Source: Acholoe squamosa (Eukaryota; Annelida; Polychaeta; Phyllodocida; Polynoidae). Taken from it: a stretch of 64,000 bases of DNA. Made by a program: the position numbers and the translations under genes. The notes below the pieces were generated by a model. It searched no databases. It was not told where the DNA came from and was given only the letters and a program-made list of their open reading frames with translations. This document shows positions 21,340 to 31,550 of the stretch, piece by piece (the stretch's first letter is position 1; each line of letters begins with the position of its first letter). The stretch is taken from the NCBI GenBank assembly GCA_949317995.1, contig OX439047.1, positions 482,501-546,500 of the forward strand, read 5' to 3'.

Positions 21340-23964
21340 CTAGGCTGTTTCCACAGTCACCGGGGAGGGCTGGTGGTTTAGAAAATTAGCAATAGTCTGC
21401 ATGTTTGACCTTGCGGTCTCCTCCTGTTGTTCGTCAATAATTATATCTGTTGTATTTTCCAGTGCTGTCATGGTCACCGGGCTGGTGCCACAATCATTCT
21501 GGAGAAGCATGGAGTAGTACAGTCCTTTGTTTTTAAGGGCTGGTATAGTACTGAACCTAGTGCGCCAAGGTAGGTGTATCACCTGAGGGAGGTGATAAGC
21601 AAATTCTCCTCTCTGTGTTGTTATAACTGCTGGTCCATTCCAGGTAAATATAGCCTTAGGTAGTGGGAAGGTTTTAACCACTATATCCTTATAGGTAGGG
21701 GCAGCTGCTGATTTAATCTCATCAAATTCATGTGGTATTGGCCTCAAGGGTAGCGCGAAGTTTGAGTCTCCACAATATATTTTAAAATATATTGTGGGGT
21801 TTGTGCGCTTGGCCACATTTTTCTTGCCACAGTGTGTCTGTGCAAATTTCTTAAGGTACTTCATTATTCTGTAGGCTGAGTAGATGGTCAGGGTGAATAA
21901 TATAGCAATTATCAGGGTGTGGGTTTCCTGAATTGTGAGGAAAGGGGTGTGGGTTTCCTCTGTAGGGGTTAGTTTGGTAGGATTCTTATCTGGGAGCATT
22001 TTGTGTAGGGGCAGCTCGGTGACTAGTCTGAATGCTTTGGCTGTAGGCAGGTAGGCTACAGTTCCTCCTAGTCTGTATAATTTGAGTAGTATGTATACTA
22101 TAAAAATGTGAGCTGATATCCCTAGGATGAGTGCTAAGCTTTGGAAGATTGGATGCTCTGTATCTCGACGTAGGTATGATTCCTCGTAGCGCGTTTCCAT
22201 TTCCTTATTAAGGTTGGAGGCATCTTTTAATACTGTTTTAGCAAAGGGCTCTAAATTTAGTTGAGTAATATCATCCATGATTGGATTTTCCTGTAGTTTT
22301 TCTAAGGTTCTAGAAAGGTTTACTACTGGGAAATTTGGAAGATTCTCTCTTTCATCTGGTTTGGTTTCAGAAATTTTGTTAAGTGCTGCCATGAATGGTA
22401 AATTAATTGTCTTGAGAATGTAATGAAATGATAAGGTTGAGTTACAGGGCAACCTTGTGTTTGGAAGAGAAAATTCTCCTACACTGATCGTGCACCCACA
22501 GGGTACACCTATGATTGAGTAGGACTGGGCCTTCCGGGTTTCAGACGTTTTACCATGGCAGTTGATAAAGTAATGGGGTTCATTAGTAGTGACCAGATAC
22601 TCATCTTCAGAAATGGAAATAGCATGGGTGGTAGGTGCTTGCAGTGGTGAAACTGTAAACTTGCAATGTTCCTTAATCTGTTGAGCCTGGTTAGTAAAAA
22701 TGGCTACAGGGCATGTAGGCCTGTGTTTATAGATTCTACCATTTACATCTCTGCATACCTTTACTGTAGTACCTTCACATGCCTGCATATCTGCTGAGTC
22801 CAATTCGATAAATAATGATTCATCGTAAGATACTGCTAGAAACTCAGTTGTGGTTTGTAGTTTGGTGACTCCTCTGGTGGGGGTCTCCTGTGTGTCTATA
22901 GGCATGGGTGATGTAATCATTTGGTACAGCTTGAAGGTTGAGGTGGTAGATTGAATTATAATGTCCAGATGAATATATATATGGTGAGCTGAGTAAGTGT
23001 ATGAGGTCAGCTTCTGTGAATAATAGAAATCTAAGTCATTAATTGCGACTTGTGCTCCAGGGTGTGTAATCCTAAGTTTGTTATTAATGTCAACTAGGTA
23101 TCTAGCGAGGTCTGAGGGTGGTACTATATCAGGGGTTAGGATCCCTGATGATAGCATCCTCAGGGCTGCATTTGTCCTTTGCAGTGATTGAACTGTATTC
23201 ATTCTTGCTGCTATGATAATTAGTGCATCATTTAATACTTGCATTTTCTCCCTTTGAGTTTTCTCGTGCCTTGAATATGAGTCAAGTGACCTGGACATGT
23301 TAGAGGCCCACAGGTTGACAGTGTCACCTATGGTGTTGATTGTGCTGTCCAGCACCTTCTTATCTTGGATGTATGCTTTAACAAACTTATCTTGTCTGTC
23401 TGTGATCTTTTCAATGAGACTAGCTGCTTCCTGATCTTGTTTAGCAAATTTTCTTAGTATTTCATCTATGTTCTTGAGCTGTCCCATTACTTGGTTTACA
23501 TCTTCTACTGTGGCTAGACCTAGCACACCGCGAAACAGGGGTGCTAGAAAACCCAGTATGGCCTCTCTTTTGGCCTTGTCCAATGTGTTTATGGGGTTGG
23601 ATAAGAACAATTTGATGGAGGCTAGTGTTTCATTTATCTCCTTGTCTGCAATTTCCAGCAAGGTGTCTAGCTCCTTAGCTTGTTGGATAATTTGGCCAGA
23701 GGTATGATCTTGTAGAGTAGGAGTGGTCAAATGGAGTATTCTATCCCTTATGGATCCTTGGGTAACGGGTGCCCGAGGTATCTTGTAGGGAATAGCTAAC
23801 AACAGTGTTGTGGTTGTATGTCCATTGACCAATGGTTGAGGGCTAGGTTTGAATACTACTCCTATGTTTTGTCTCACCACAGGTGTATAACCTGCAGTAA
23901 GTGGTTCAATAGTATATAATAACAGCATAGTTAGCAGTATGGGTGAAACTCTCAGTGTCCCCAT
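21340..23964 (-). CDS. env: Env of element 1 (baculovirus F-like/errantivirus-type fusion glycoprotein)
   Basis: The likely start is the ATG at 23964 in the context AGCACCATGG; an upstream TTG extends the frame by six codons only. A signal peptide (residues 1-24) is followed by a coiled-coil-rich ectodomain. The basic site KAKR (about 130-133) precedes a fusion-peptide-like stretch, EAILGFLAPLFRGVLGLA. Cysteines cluster in the distal ectodomain (PCGCTISVG, RLPCNST). A membrane span lies at about 606-629 and a second hydrophobic segment at about 683-702, followed by about 170 residues with an unusual globular-looking tail (KIYCGDSNF, TFPLPKAIFTWNGPA). Site plus downstream fusion peptide is the F-protein layout of errantivirus Envs, but 874 residues is longer than usual. 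The frame is intact. Confidence 0.75.
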   Translation of the reverse strand: MGTLRVSPILLTMLLLYTIEPLTAGYTPVVRQNIGVVFKPSPQPLVNGHTTTTLLLAIPYKIPRAPVTQGSIRDRILHLTTPTLQDHTSGQIIQQAKELDTLLEIADKEINETLASIKLFLSNPINTLDKAKREAILGFLAPLFRGVLGLATVEDVNQVMGQLKNIDEILRKFAKQDQEAASLIEKITDRQDKFVKAYIQDKKVLDSTINTIGDTVNLWASNMSRSLDSYSRHEKTQREKMQVLNDALIIIAARMNTVQSLQRTNAALRMLSSGILTPDIVPPSDLARYLVDINNKLRITHPGAQVAINDLDFYYSQKLTSYTYSAHHIYIHLDIIIQSTTSTFKLYQMITSPMPIDTQETPTRGVTKLQTTTEFLAVSYDESLFIELDSADMQACEGTTVKVCRDVNGRIYKHRPTCPVAIFTNQAQQIKEHCKFTVSPLQAPTTHAISISEDEYLVTTNEPHYFINCHGKTSETRKAQSYSIIGVPCGCTISVGEFSLPNTRLPCNSTLSFHYILKTINLPFMAALNKISETKPDERENLPNFPVVNLSRTLEKLQENPIMDDITQLNLEPFAKTVLKDASNLNKEMETRYEESYLRRDTEHPIFQSLALILGISAHIFIVYILLKLYRLGGTVAYLPTAKAFRLVTELPLHKMLPDKNPTKLTPTEETHTPFLTIQETHTLIIAILFTLTIYSAYRIMKYLKKFAQTHCGKKNVAKRTNPTIYFKIYCGDSNFALPLRPIPHEFDEIKSAAAPTYKDIVVKTFPLPKAIFTWNGPAVITTQRGEFAYHLPQVIHLPWRTRFSTIPALKNKGLYYSMLLQNDCGTSPVTMTALENTTDIIIDEQQEETARSNMQTIANFLNHQPSPVTVETA

Positions 23965-24789
23965 GGTGCTTGTGTAAAGCAAGTTTGCTGTTTAAAGTCT
24001 TGTCAAATTTGTAGTGATTTGGTGCTGGTAAAGTCTAAGTGTATGGTGTAACACTTTAAATGAAGTGGTTCAAACTGTACCTTTGCAAGATTGAGCTGTC
24101 TTGGCAATATGTCCGGTGAGTCTATAGAGGTTGACCAGTAAATGGTAAGGTCAGGTTGAAGGTGAAGTAGGTGTGTTCTTTATCCTAGTGCAGTCTCTCC
24201 TAATGGAGAAGTGGGCTGGCTAATTCCCAAGTGGGGTCCTGTAGACTTGTGTTCCAGACTGCAGCTGGATGAAGACTGATGGTGGGCTATGGTCCACAGT
24301 GCTTCTTATGTAGCCTACCCTACCCACATCCATTGTGGGCCTGGTATTGTTTCTCTGGAGTCATGTACCTAATCTCCAGTGTCTGCAACTGAGGGGTTCT
24401 ATTGTGTAATCTGTGTACTGGTAATTAGCTCCTCCTGTCATCCAGGACAGCCATTCATGACCGTCTAGACAGTTGTCTGAGTGTAGCTTATAAGGTCAAT
24501 TGATCTCTATAGACTGCTGTGTTGGCATAGCGCGCTCTTTCATGTGGGGATTAGGCTTTAGACACTCCATTGTGTTACCCTTACTCTTCTTAGACTTCAT
24601 GTCTGCTTTACTTGGGGGGTCCCAGTCTTTGACCCTTTCAGAGGCAATAACCTACTGATATATTTACAAATTTGATTGGCTTTATATACATAGTTATTCA
24701 TTATCAGTCACACATGTCTTATGTGTGGCTGAAGGGAATTTGTAATACATTTTGAAAATCTTATGTCTTTTGGTATCTCAATCCTGTTT
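23965..24789 (-). other. Pol-env spacer of element 1
   Basis: These 825 bp between the pol stop and the env ATG contain no substantial ORF on the sense strand. They probably hold the splice acceptor for a subgenomic env mRNA. ACTTTAAACAG just upstream of env is one possible acceptor. No other motif was recognised. Confidence 0.5.
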
Positions 24790-27700
24790 CTAATTTCTTG
24801 AAACTGCACCACACCTAGATGTCTTTCTTAGTATGTGGTGTGCAGGCCTAGGCTTGATAGGGCCTATGCCTGTGGTTTCTCTTGTAAGGGTGATATCATT
24901 TTTGTTCCTTACAATTTTGCTGTAGTATTTGGCCTCATGTGGAATAAGCCTGTGTGCAAATTCATTGTTTCTGACAGCCACAACCTTTTTCAGTCTGTCT
25001 ATGTGCACTGGTCTGGCCACCAATAGATTGGTGTCCAAGTTTTTGAGTTTGGCACTTGTCAAACTAGGTCTATCTACTACAACATATGGTCCCATAAAAA
25101 GGGGTTGAAGTTTCTTACACTCTGTATTGGTCAGGATTCTTGGTATGTTTAGGTACACCATGTCGGTGACCCTGATTTCCTGTGGTGTAAGTTTCTTATC
25201 ATATCTATCCTTTCTTTCCTTTTGTAGCTTGGCGACCCTTTCTATAGCTTTCCTCCTAGAGGTATCTTGATTTGTTATCATGTTGGCTACGTGGTCTGCT
25301 ACTGTGGATATGTCTTCCTGTATTCCCAGCCCTAAGTCCATTGGGGTGGCTGGGTTTCTTCCATGGAGTAGGAAAAAAGGGGTGAATCCTGTGGTTTGGG
25401 ATTCAGTGTTGTTTAATGCAAAGGTTATGGGTTCAATAAATGAATCCCAATTGTTTTGGTGCTTTGAGCAGAATGCTCTGAGTGCTGTGCCTATGCTAGC
25501 ATTGAATCTCTCTACAAGCCCATTTGATTGTGGCCTGTATGGTGAGGAGAATTTATGTTTGATCTTGAGGTGTTTAGTTAACTTTGTGAACTTTGCACCT
25601 GTATAACATGTTCCATTGTCTGTTTGAAGAGTGGCTGGTGTTCCATGATGACAAATTATATTCTTGTAGAACTCTGCTGCTGTTGTCTCAGCTTTTAAGT
25701 CAGTAGTAGCCCAAGCTGTTGCATATCTGGTAGCATAATCTATGCAGACTTGTATATGTTTGTTTCCCCTGGCAGTTGTGGGAAGTGGTCCCACCGCGTC
25801 TAGGTTTAGGAACTTCATTGGTGAAGTCATGTACTCTCTCACTGTCATTGGTGTTTTGTGTGAGTGTACTTGCCTTTTTGCTGTGAGGCATGTGTGGCAG
25901 GTGGAAACATATTTTGTTGTGTCTGCTAGCATAGACTTCCAATATACCCTAGGTCGGAGTGCTGACAGCATCCTACTTGAACCAAGATGGCCGCCGGTAG
26001 GTGAGTCATGGAAATACTGTAGTGTACTTGTTACCCATTGCTGTGGTATAACAATTTGAAGTGGTACAGTATTGGTTTTTCTCCAATTTATGGGGCATAT
26101 ATGGACTAATGTACCATTTACCAAGGTGTATGTCTGGCCTTGGTTGATGATTCTATTTCCTTGTGCTTTTGGTGCAGGCAAGGTCCCATCCTCAAGATAC
26201 TGTATGAGGGGCAATAGGTCCTTGTCTTTCCTTTGTTCCAAGCCAAGGTTTGTTCCTGAGATGGATGTGTCGGGAATCTGATCCAGTAGTTGATTTATAT
26301 CTAGCACATGTTGTTTTATTCTGTCTCTTTCTTTTTCTTTTTCATCGACTATTGGCCTATCTTGTGCCTTTTGTTGGGGTGTGTCACTCTTGTTTTGGTG
26401 TGTAGGCTCCTTTGGAGGGCCTATTTTCGCCTTAATGGGAGTGGCAACCTTTTTCTTTAAAGGCACAATTTGCTTTTTGTCATTCTTCTTTGTCTCAGAG
26501 TTCTTTGACTTAGTAGATGCAGTGTCTTTTGTGACATTTTTCCTGGCAGGTGGGGTTTTGGTAGGTTTGTTTCCTGTGACCTTTTTCTCATTTAGAATAG
26601 TTTGTGATTGTGTGGGGGGTTTTGGTGTGCCCTCCTGAATCATTTCTCTAGTCTTTGAGCGTGTGGTCATAGGACACAAATGGTTTGATGTTTCCTCTCC
26701 CTGCATAGGTTCAAAGAATCTGACTGATTTAGAAGTTGCTTGAGTAATCGCATATATTGTGTCTTCTGGATCTTCATCATCTGAGTCAGGTGGGGTGAAG
26801 GGTGGCTCCTTAGGAGTTGCCTTCACTATCTGATTGAGTGATGAGAATTCAATAGGCTCGAAGTCATTATCTGGAAAGAGTTGTGAGTATTCTCTCTCAC
26901 AGTGGCAAAACACATAGTGTGTAGATTGCTTCAAGATACCCCTAATGGGTGTCTCTGGCCTTTCAATGGTGTTGGGTGGATCATCCCTTTTGAATGGTAC
27001 TTTCTTTGTTACTTTTGCAAACTTGGTTCTACTGGCTGCTCTAACTCTCCTTGGTGGGGGTGGAGGGTTAGTCATGGGTCCAGAGTCTGGGTATTCTCTT
27101 CTAGACATAGCATCTGGTGGTGTGTTATCATCACCTTTCACGTGTTGGATGGTGAATGAAAATTGTTGTATGTCTAGAGCCCATCTGGCCCATCTATGTG
27201 TGAGTCCTGTATTGGTTAATAGTGGGATTAGGGCTGCATGGTCTGTGTATAATTGGAAGTGTCTGGTCTCTAGATAGTGTCTGAAGTGTAATACTCCATA
27301 CACTACTCCCAGTAGTTCTCTCTCTGTGGTATTGTAATTTCTCTCATGTTTTGAGAGGGTTCTACCTGCAAAGGCTACTGGTCTGAGCACTCCCTCATTA
27401 TCTCTCTGTGAGAGTACAGCTCCTAAACTCACATTGGAAGCATCAGTTGCCAAACTGAACTCTTTCTCATAGTTTGGATATCTGAGAAGAGCATTGGTAC
27501 AGAGGGCATGCTTTAATGTTTTGAAAGCATTATCTGCCTCTTCTGTCCAGACAAAGGCTTTGAGATGTGTCTGTAGATCATACAATGGTCTAGCAATTTG
27601 GGCATAACCTTTGATAAACTTTTTGAAGTATTGGCATAGGCCTGTGAAGGATCGGACATTTTTGACTGATTTTGGTGTTGGGAAGGTTTTGATTGACTCC

Positions 27701-29520
27701 ACCTTTGTGGGAGATGGTTGTAGTCCCATGGGTGTGACTCTCATTCCCAAGAAGTCTATTCTGTCTATGAAGTATTCACATTTTGATTTCTTCAGTTTGA
27801 GTTTACCAACTCTTAGGCTGTTGAACACATCTTCCAGGTCATGGAAGTGTTGTTCGATTGATGGTGATAATACCAATATGTCATCTAGGTATGGTAGGGC
27901 ACATTTGTACTTGAGTTTGTTCAGAATTAATGTGACTAGATGACAGAATCCCGCCGGTGCCGTCGCTAAACCCATCGGCATCCTTTCATAGACATATTTT
28001 TTGTCATTTGCTATGAATGCGGTTTTATGCTGATCCTCCTGTCTTATAGGAATTTGAAAAAATCCCTGTTGGGCATCTAGCTTACTGAATACTCTTGGTC
28101 TGAGTGACCCTATCATGTCTAGAGTGTCATCGGCCCGGGGTGTAGATAAGGCTTGATTTATCGTGTTCTGGTTCAAATAACGAAAATCTGTGACGAGCCG
28201 ATGGCCTCCCGATGATTTTTGTACTAAAAAGGATCTGGAGGCCCAGGGGCCCTCGGCACATTCTCTCAGAATGCCCTGTTGTACTAGCCTTTCACACTCT
28301 TCCCCTATTGCGGCCTGTTTTTCTGGTGTTTGTCTATATGGTAGGAAATGACATGGTACTGCCTCAGGTTTTACATGTATTGAGTGTGTATACAGGTGTG
28401 TGGCGCCAATGTCTCCATCTTTTCCTACAAATACATCATCATACTTGGTCAGCAGTGATTTTAATCTATCATGCTGATCTTTGGATGTGAGCACAGATTT
28501 TGGTGGAACATTCTCTTCCAATTCTGGCTCGAGGTCATGTGCCTCACTATGTATAGCAGCTATTTCAGAGAGTCTGATTGAGTTGGGTTCAGGGTCAGCA
28601 TATGTGGACTCACAGTCTGAGTCTGTGTCACTGAATTGAGTTACATCCTCAGGCCGTATGGCTGAGATGGATTGATCAGTGTGTGGGGTAGTGTCTGACA
28701 CCTGTTGAGGTTTTTCTAAATCAGATTCCTTGACTTCCTGAAATAGAGCTATGATGGCACCCTTTTTGATTTTATGTGGGCGCCTGCTGGTGTTGAGTAA
28801 CACTAGGGGATGTTTGTTATTTTCCCTGGGGGTTACTGCTGCCCTTTGAACTAGATATGGGGCATTGTTATTTCTTTGGAGGTTATCTACTACTCCAGTT
28901 TTCCCTTGCAGTGATTGAGTAGATGTTACTTTACCCAATACTGCAAGTTCAGAGAATGGAGGGATGGTAAAATCCCTCACTGCCCTAATGGGTTTGAGAA
29001 TTTGTTCAGGATCAACATTAAATTCAATTTGAGATTTTGTAGTGCTTAAGAAATCTGTGCCGAGTACAATGGGCTGTGTGAGGTTGGGTATTACAGCAAA
29101 TTGGTATTGGAATCTGACACCTTGGATTCTAAAGTTCAGCATAGCTGAATGTCTAACATGACACACCGATCCATCTGCCAAGTGGATGTTGATTTTAGAT
29201 TTCCTCAGTTGGATATGGAATCTCTTTTGGAGATCCATGAGGAATGATTGTCTGACACAGGTGATAGTAGCACCTGTATCAACCAAACATTGTACATCTG
29301 AAACATCATATAGATTTGCATTGATACAGCCATTTTGAAGAAGTACAATAGAAAGCTTGGTACTCTCACCTGTATCCTTTGATGATGAATCTGGTGGGGT
29401 GATGTGTATCACTGATGGACGTCTCTGTCTGTTAGATGGTAGATTGGCACTAGCAATTGTCTCTGGTTGGATCTTTGTTAATCCTGATTGATTGTTTGTA
29501 TTTGGGGTGTCACAGTGCAC
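24790..29520 (-). CDS. pol: Pol polyprotein of element 1 (PR-RT-RH-IN)
   Basis: The frame is -1 relative to gag and open back past the gag stop, so it is probably made as Gag-Pol by frameshifting; the GTG at 29520 is not a needed start. Residues counted from 29520 show protease DTGA (81-84) and IVLGTDFL (151-158), RT with RLVTDFRYLN and YLDD (544-547), and RNase H with TDAS (692-695), TERE and YTDHAAL. A Lys/Pro-rich linker spans about 810-1090. Integrase follows with HHCC (H1171, H1178, C1208, C1211) and DDE (D1241, D1301, E1337, 35-residue spacing), then a GPY module (FMGPYVVVDR). All catalytic motifs are present and no stop interrupts it. The linker of nearly 300 residues between RNase H and integrase is far longer than usual. 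Confidence 0.93.
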   Translation of the reverse strand: MHCDTPNTNNQSGLTKIQPETIASANLPSNRQRRPSVIHITPPDSSSKDTGESTKLSIVLLQNGCINANLYDVSDVQCLVDTGATITCVRQSFLMDLQKRFHIQLRKSKINIHLADGSVCHVRHSAMLNFRIQGVRFQYQFAVIPNLTQPIVLGTDFLSTTKSQIEFNVDPEQILKPIRAVRDFTIPPFSELAVLGKVTSTQSLQGKTGVVDNLQRNNNAPYLVQRAAVTPRENNKHPLVLLNTSRRPHKIKKGAIIALFQEVKESDLEKPQQVSDTTPHTDQSISAIRPEDVTQFSDTDSDCESTYADPEPNSIRLSEIAAIHSEAHDLEPELEENVPPKSVLTSKDQHDRLKSLLTKYDDVFVGKDGDIGATHLYTHSIHVKPEAVPCHFLPYRQTPEKQAAIGEECERLVQQGILRECAEGPWASRSFLVQKSSGGHRLVTDFRYLNQNTINQALSTPRADDTLDMIGSLRPRVFSKLDAQQGFFQIPIRQEDQHKTAFIANDKKYVYERMPMGLATAPAGFCHLVTLILNKLKYKCALPYLDDILVLSPSIEQHFHDLEDVFNSLRVGKLKLKKSKCEYFIDRIDFLGMRVTPMGLQPSPTKVESIKTFPTPKSVKNVRSFTGLCQYFKKFIKGYAQIARPLYDLQTHLKAFVWTEEADNAFKTLKHALCTNALLRYPNYEKEFSLATDASNVSLGAVLSQRDNEGVLRPVAFAGRTLSKHERNYNTTERELLGVVYGVLHFRHYLETRHFQLYTDHAALIPLLTNTGLTHRWARWALDIQQFSFTIQHVKGDDNTPPDAMSRREYPDSGPMTNPPPPPRRVRAASRTKFAKVTKKVPFKRDDPPNTIERPETPIRGILKQSTHYVFCHCEREYSQLFPDNDFEPIEFSSLNQIVKATPKEPPFTPPDSDDEDPEDTIYAITQATSKSVRFFEPMQGEETSNHLCPMTTRSKTREMIQEGTPKPPTQSQTILNEKKVTGNKPTKTPPARKNVTKDTASTKSKNSETKKNDKKQIVPLKKKVATPIKAKIGPPKEPTHQNKSDTPQQKAQDRPIVDEKEKERDRIKQHVLDINQLLDQIPDTSISGTNLGLEQRKDKDLLPLIQYLEDGTLPAPKAQGNRIINQGQTYTLVNGTLVHICPINWRKTNTVPLQIVIPQQWVTSTLQYFHDSPTGGHLGSSRMLSALRPRVYWKSMLADTTKYVSTCHTCLTAKRQVHSHKTPMTVREYMTSPMKFLNLDAVGPLPTTARGNKHIQVCIDYATRYATAWATTDLKAETTAAEFYKNIICHHGTPATLQTDNGTCYTGAKFTKLTKHLKIKHKFSSPYRPQSNGLVERFNASIGTALRAFCSKHQNNWDSFIEPITFALNNTESQTTGFTPFFLLHGRNPATPMDLGLGIQEDISTVADHVANMITNQDTSRRKAIERVAKLQKERKDRYDKKLTPQEIRVTDMVYLNIPRILTNTECKKLQPLFMGPYVVVDRPSLTSAKLKNLDTNLLVARPVHIDRLKKVVAVRNNEFAHRLIPHEAKYYSKIVRNKNDITLTRETTGIGPIKPRPAHHILRKTSRCGAVSRN

Positions 29521-29553
29521 TGGCCCATCGGCACTGTGACATCCTAGTTTTCC
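29508..29553 (-). promoter_or_regulatory. Candidate -1 ribosomal frameshift site, gag-pol of element 1
   Basis: On the minus strand the heptamer G-GAA-AAC (29547-29553) ends directly at the gag stop TAG. After 5 nt comes a perfect 11-bp stem, TGTCACAGTGC (29531-29541) with GCACTGTGACA (29508-29518), and a 12-nt loop. Heptamer, spacing, stem and the -1 frame of pol all agree. G-GAA-AAC is a non-canonical slippery site (the first three bases are not identical), like G-GAU-UUA of some retroviruses. Confidence 0.75.
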
Positions 29554-31181
29554 TGGTTCTGTGGGGTGGTTGAGATGCTTGCCACCAGGAGCTTAGAGAT
29601 TTGATCCATCACGTGAGGTGGTATTTGGGGGTTACTTTGTTGGTTCCCCTGGTAACCTCTTGTGTCCGGTTTGTAATCCTCCTGGCGTGGGTTGGAACCC
29701 TGGTTATATCGACCAGAGTTGCTGTATTGACCAGAGTTGTTGGATCTCTGATTGTTGTAGGCGCCATTGTTGTTGTAGGATCCACTGTTGTAGTTCCTAT
29801 GTGGACTCTGGCCCCTACTGTTGGATCCTTGACTATAGGATCCAGAGTTGTTTGAACCCTGGCTGTTGTTGTAGGATCCGCTGTTGTTGTAGGATCCAGA
29901 GTTGTAGTTCCTATGTGGACTCTGGCTCCTACTGTTGGATCCTTGATTATTATAGGATCTGCCATTACTTGGGGTTCTGTCTCTCCTATCACTGTATGAA
30001 GAGTTACCATTGTTGGAGTTGGAAGAGCTGTTGTCTTTCCTACTGTTGTGACCCCCCCGGTTGTTGTTGTTGCCCCCTCTACCTCTACCTCTATTGGATT
30101 GGTAGTTGGGGTCATAGTTATTTCCTCTGTATCTACCGGTAGGGTCTCTTGATGCAACCTTAGCTTCCTGTTGCCTTACATGGGCACTAGACATTAGGTT
30201 AACATCTTCATCTGAACTAGTGCTGATTTCCTGGACCTTTTTCTTAGTAGGCTGTGGGTTGGTTTCTGCATCCCTTACCTTCCTAGATCTCTCTTGGGTC
30301 TCAACCTCTAGGGCTAGGTCTAGGGCTTGGTCAAAAGAGTCTATTTTCTTGTTCTCAAGAGCTATAGAGATCCAGGGCCTCATGCCTTGGGTAAATGCCT
30401 TGCTTAGGGTTTCATCATTCTGGCGTTGGGCATTACACACTTTCCTGAGATGGCATGCATAGTCTAGAACAGGTTCATCTATCTTTTGTGCACGGAGTGC
30501 AGTCCTTGAGATTATATTGTCTCGAGTAGCAAAATACTCTTTTAATTTATTCACTACATTGGTCCATGTCAACATATCAGGTGTGGCACTCTCCCTGAAG
30601 GATTCAAACCAAGCTAGTGCTTGTCCTTCGAGGTACTTGGGTAAATATGTTACCATGGTGTCACTGTCTGTCACTTTGTACTTATCCTTCAGATATTCTG
30701 GGAATTTGTGATCAATGAATAATGCTGTTGACATGAGTGGTGATGGGTGTGAAAAGGTTTTGGGTTTTGTTACCTCATGTATCCTGATCTTTCTGTCGTC
30801 CTGCTGTTTATTGTCTATGAGCTTGGTCATGTTGGACACCATGGAGATTATGATGTCATCTTTGGATCCAGAGGCAGATGGTGTGACAACAGGTGTGATG
30901 GCAGGTGTGGGAGGTTGTGGGGTCTGGGATGATACCATCTTCATGAGATCTGCTATCTGTTGTTGTTGTCTCTCTAGGGACTTCCGCTGATCTTCCATGG
31001 CCTTCTGTTGAGCATCTATTGCTGCATTCCTCTCTGCCAGTTGTTGGTTGAGGATCCTCTCCCTTTCCTCCTGCTGGGACTTGTTGGTCTCTAGGGCAGT
31101 AACTGCATCTTGGATGGCCTTCTCATAGGCCCTTATCTTCTCAGCTGTCTGATTAGGTTGGGGGCCTTCATCGGTGTCCAT
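29544..31181 (-). CDS. gag: Gag of element 1 with Arg-Gly/Asn-Ser-rich tail and no zinc knuckle
   Basis: A 545-residue frame from an ATG at 31181. Residues 15-85 form a charged, Gln-rich coiled coil. Residues 150-300 match the retrotransposon gag capsid region (YLEGQALAWFESF, TWTNVVNKLKEYF, FTQGMRPWI). From about 350 to 530 the protein is low-complexity: RGRGRGGNNNNRGG, then repeated NSRGQSPHRNYNSGSYNN blocks. There is no C-x2-C-x4-H-x4-C knuckle, so the RG-rich tail probably does the RNA binding. It overlaps the open pol frame near its stop. The coding strand is the same as pol and env. Confidence 0.9.
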   Translation of the reverse strand: MDTDEGPQPNQTAEKIRAYEKAIQDAVTALETNKSQQEERERILNQQLAERNAAIDAQQKAMEDQRKSLERQQQQIADLMKMVSSQTPQPPTPAITPVVTPSASGSKDDIIISMVSNMTKLIDNKQQDDRKIRIHEVTKPKTFSHPSPLMSTALFIDHKFPEYLKDKYKVTDSDTMVTYLPKYLEGQALAWFESFRESATPDMLTWTNVVNKLKEYFATRDNIISRTALRAQKIDEPVLDYACHLRKVCNAQRQNDETLSKAFTQGMRPWISIALENKKIDSFDQALDLALEVETQERSRKVRDAETNPQPTKKKVQEISTSSDEDVNLMSSAHVRQQEAKVASRDPTGRYRGNNYDPNYQSNRGRGRGGNNNNRGGHNSRKDNSSSNSNNGNSSYSDRRDRTPSNGRSYNNQGSNSRSQSPHRNYNSGSYNNSGSYNNSQGSNNSGSYSQGSNSRGQSPHRNYNSGSYNNNGAYNNQRSNNSGQYSNSGRYNQGSNPRQEDYKPDTRGYQGNQQSNPQIPPHVMDQISKLLVASISTTPQNQEN

Positions 31182-31550
31182 GATGGAGGGTGTGGGGGAG
31201 GTGTCTCTGGAGGAGTGGCTGTCAAAGGCTGGAGCTGGGGTGGAGGATCTAGATGAGGGTGTGGATCCACCCCCTGAGACAGATCCTTCTTCCCCTGAGG
31301 TAGATAGCGTGAGTTGGGCGTCCTGTAGAGATCCCTGGGAAATGTTGGATCCCTGAGAACTGGTTGTTCCCTGAGTAGACAGGGTGGGTGGTGTGGGGTC
31401 TACTGAGTGTGGGTCTGTTGTATTGGAGGCTGGTTTGCCTCCTGCGGGCCTCCTAGATCTTGGTGGGAGGGAGACCTCTTCAACAGGCCCCTGACTACGT
31501 AAGGTCTTTGTGTGTTGTTCTGCCAGCTTGACTGATAAGGCCTTGATGTG

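Noticed and set aside
29601-30157. Plus- and minus-strand overlapping frames across the gag tail
   Set aside because: Shadows of the low-complexity gag tail; composition reflects the repeated codons in another frame.
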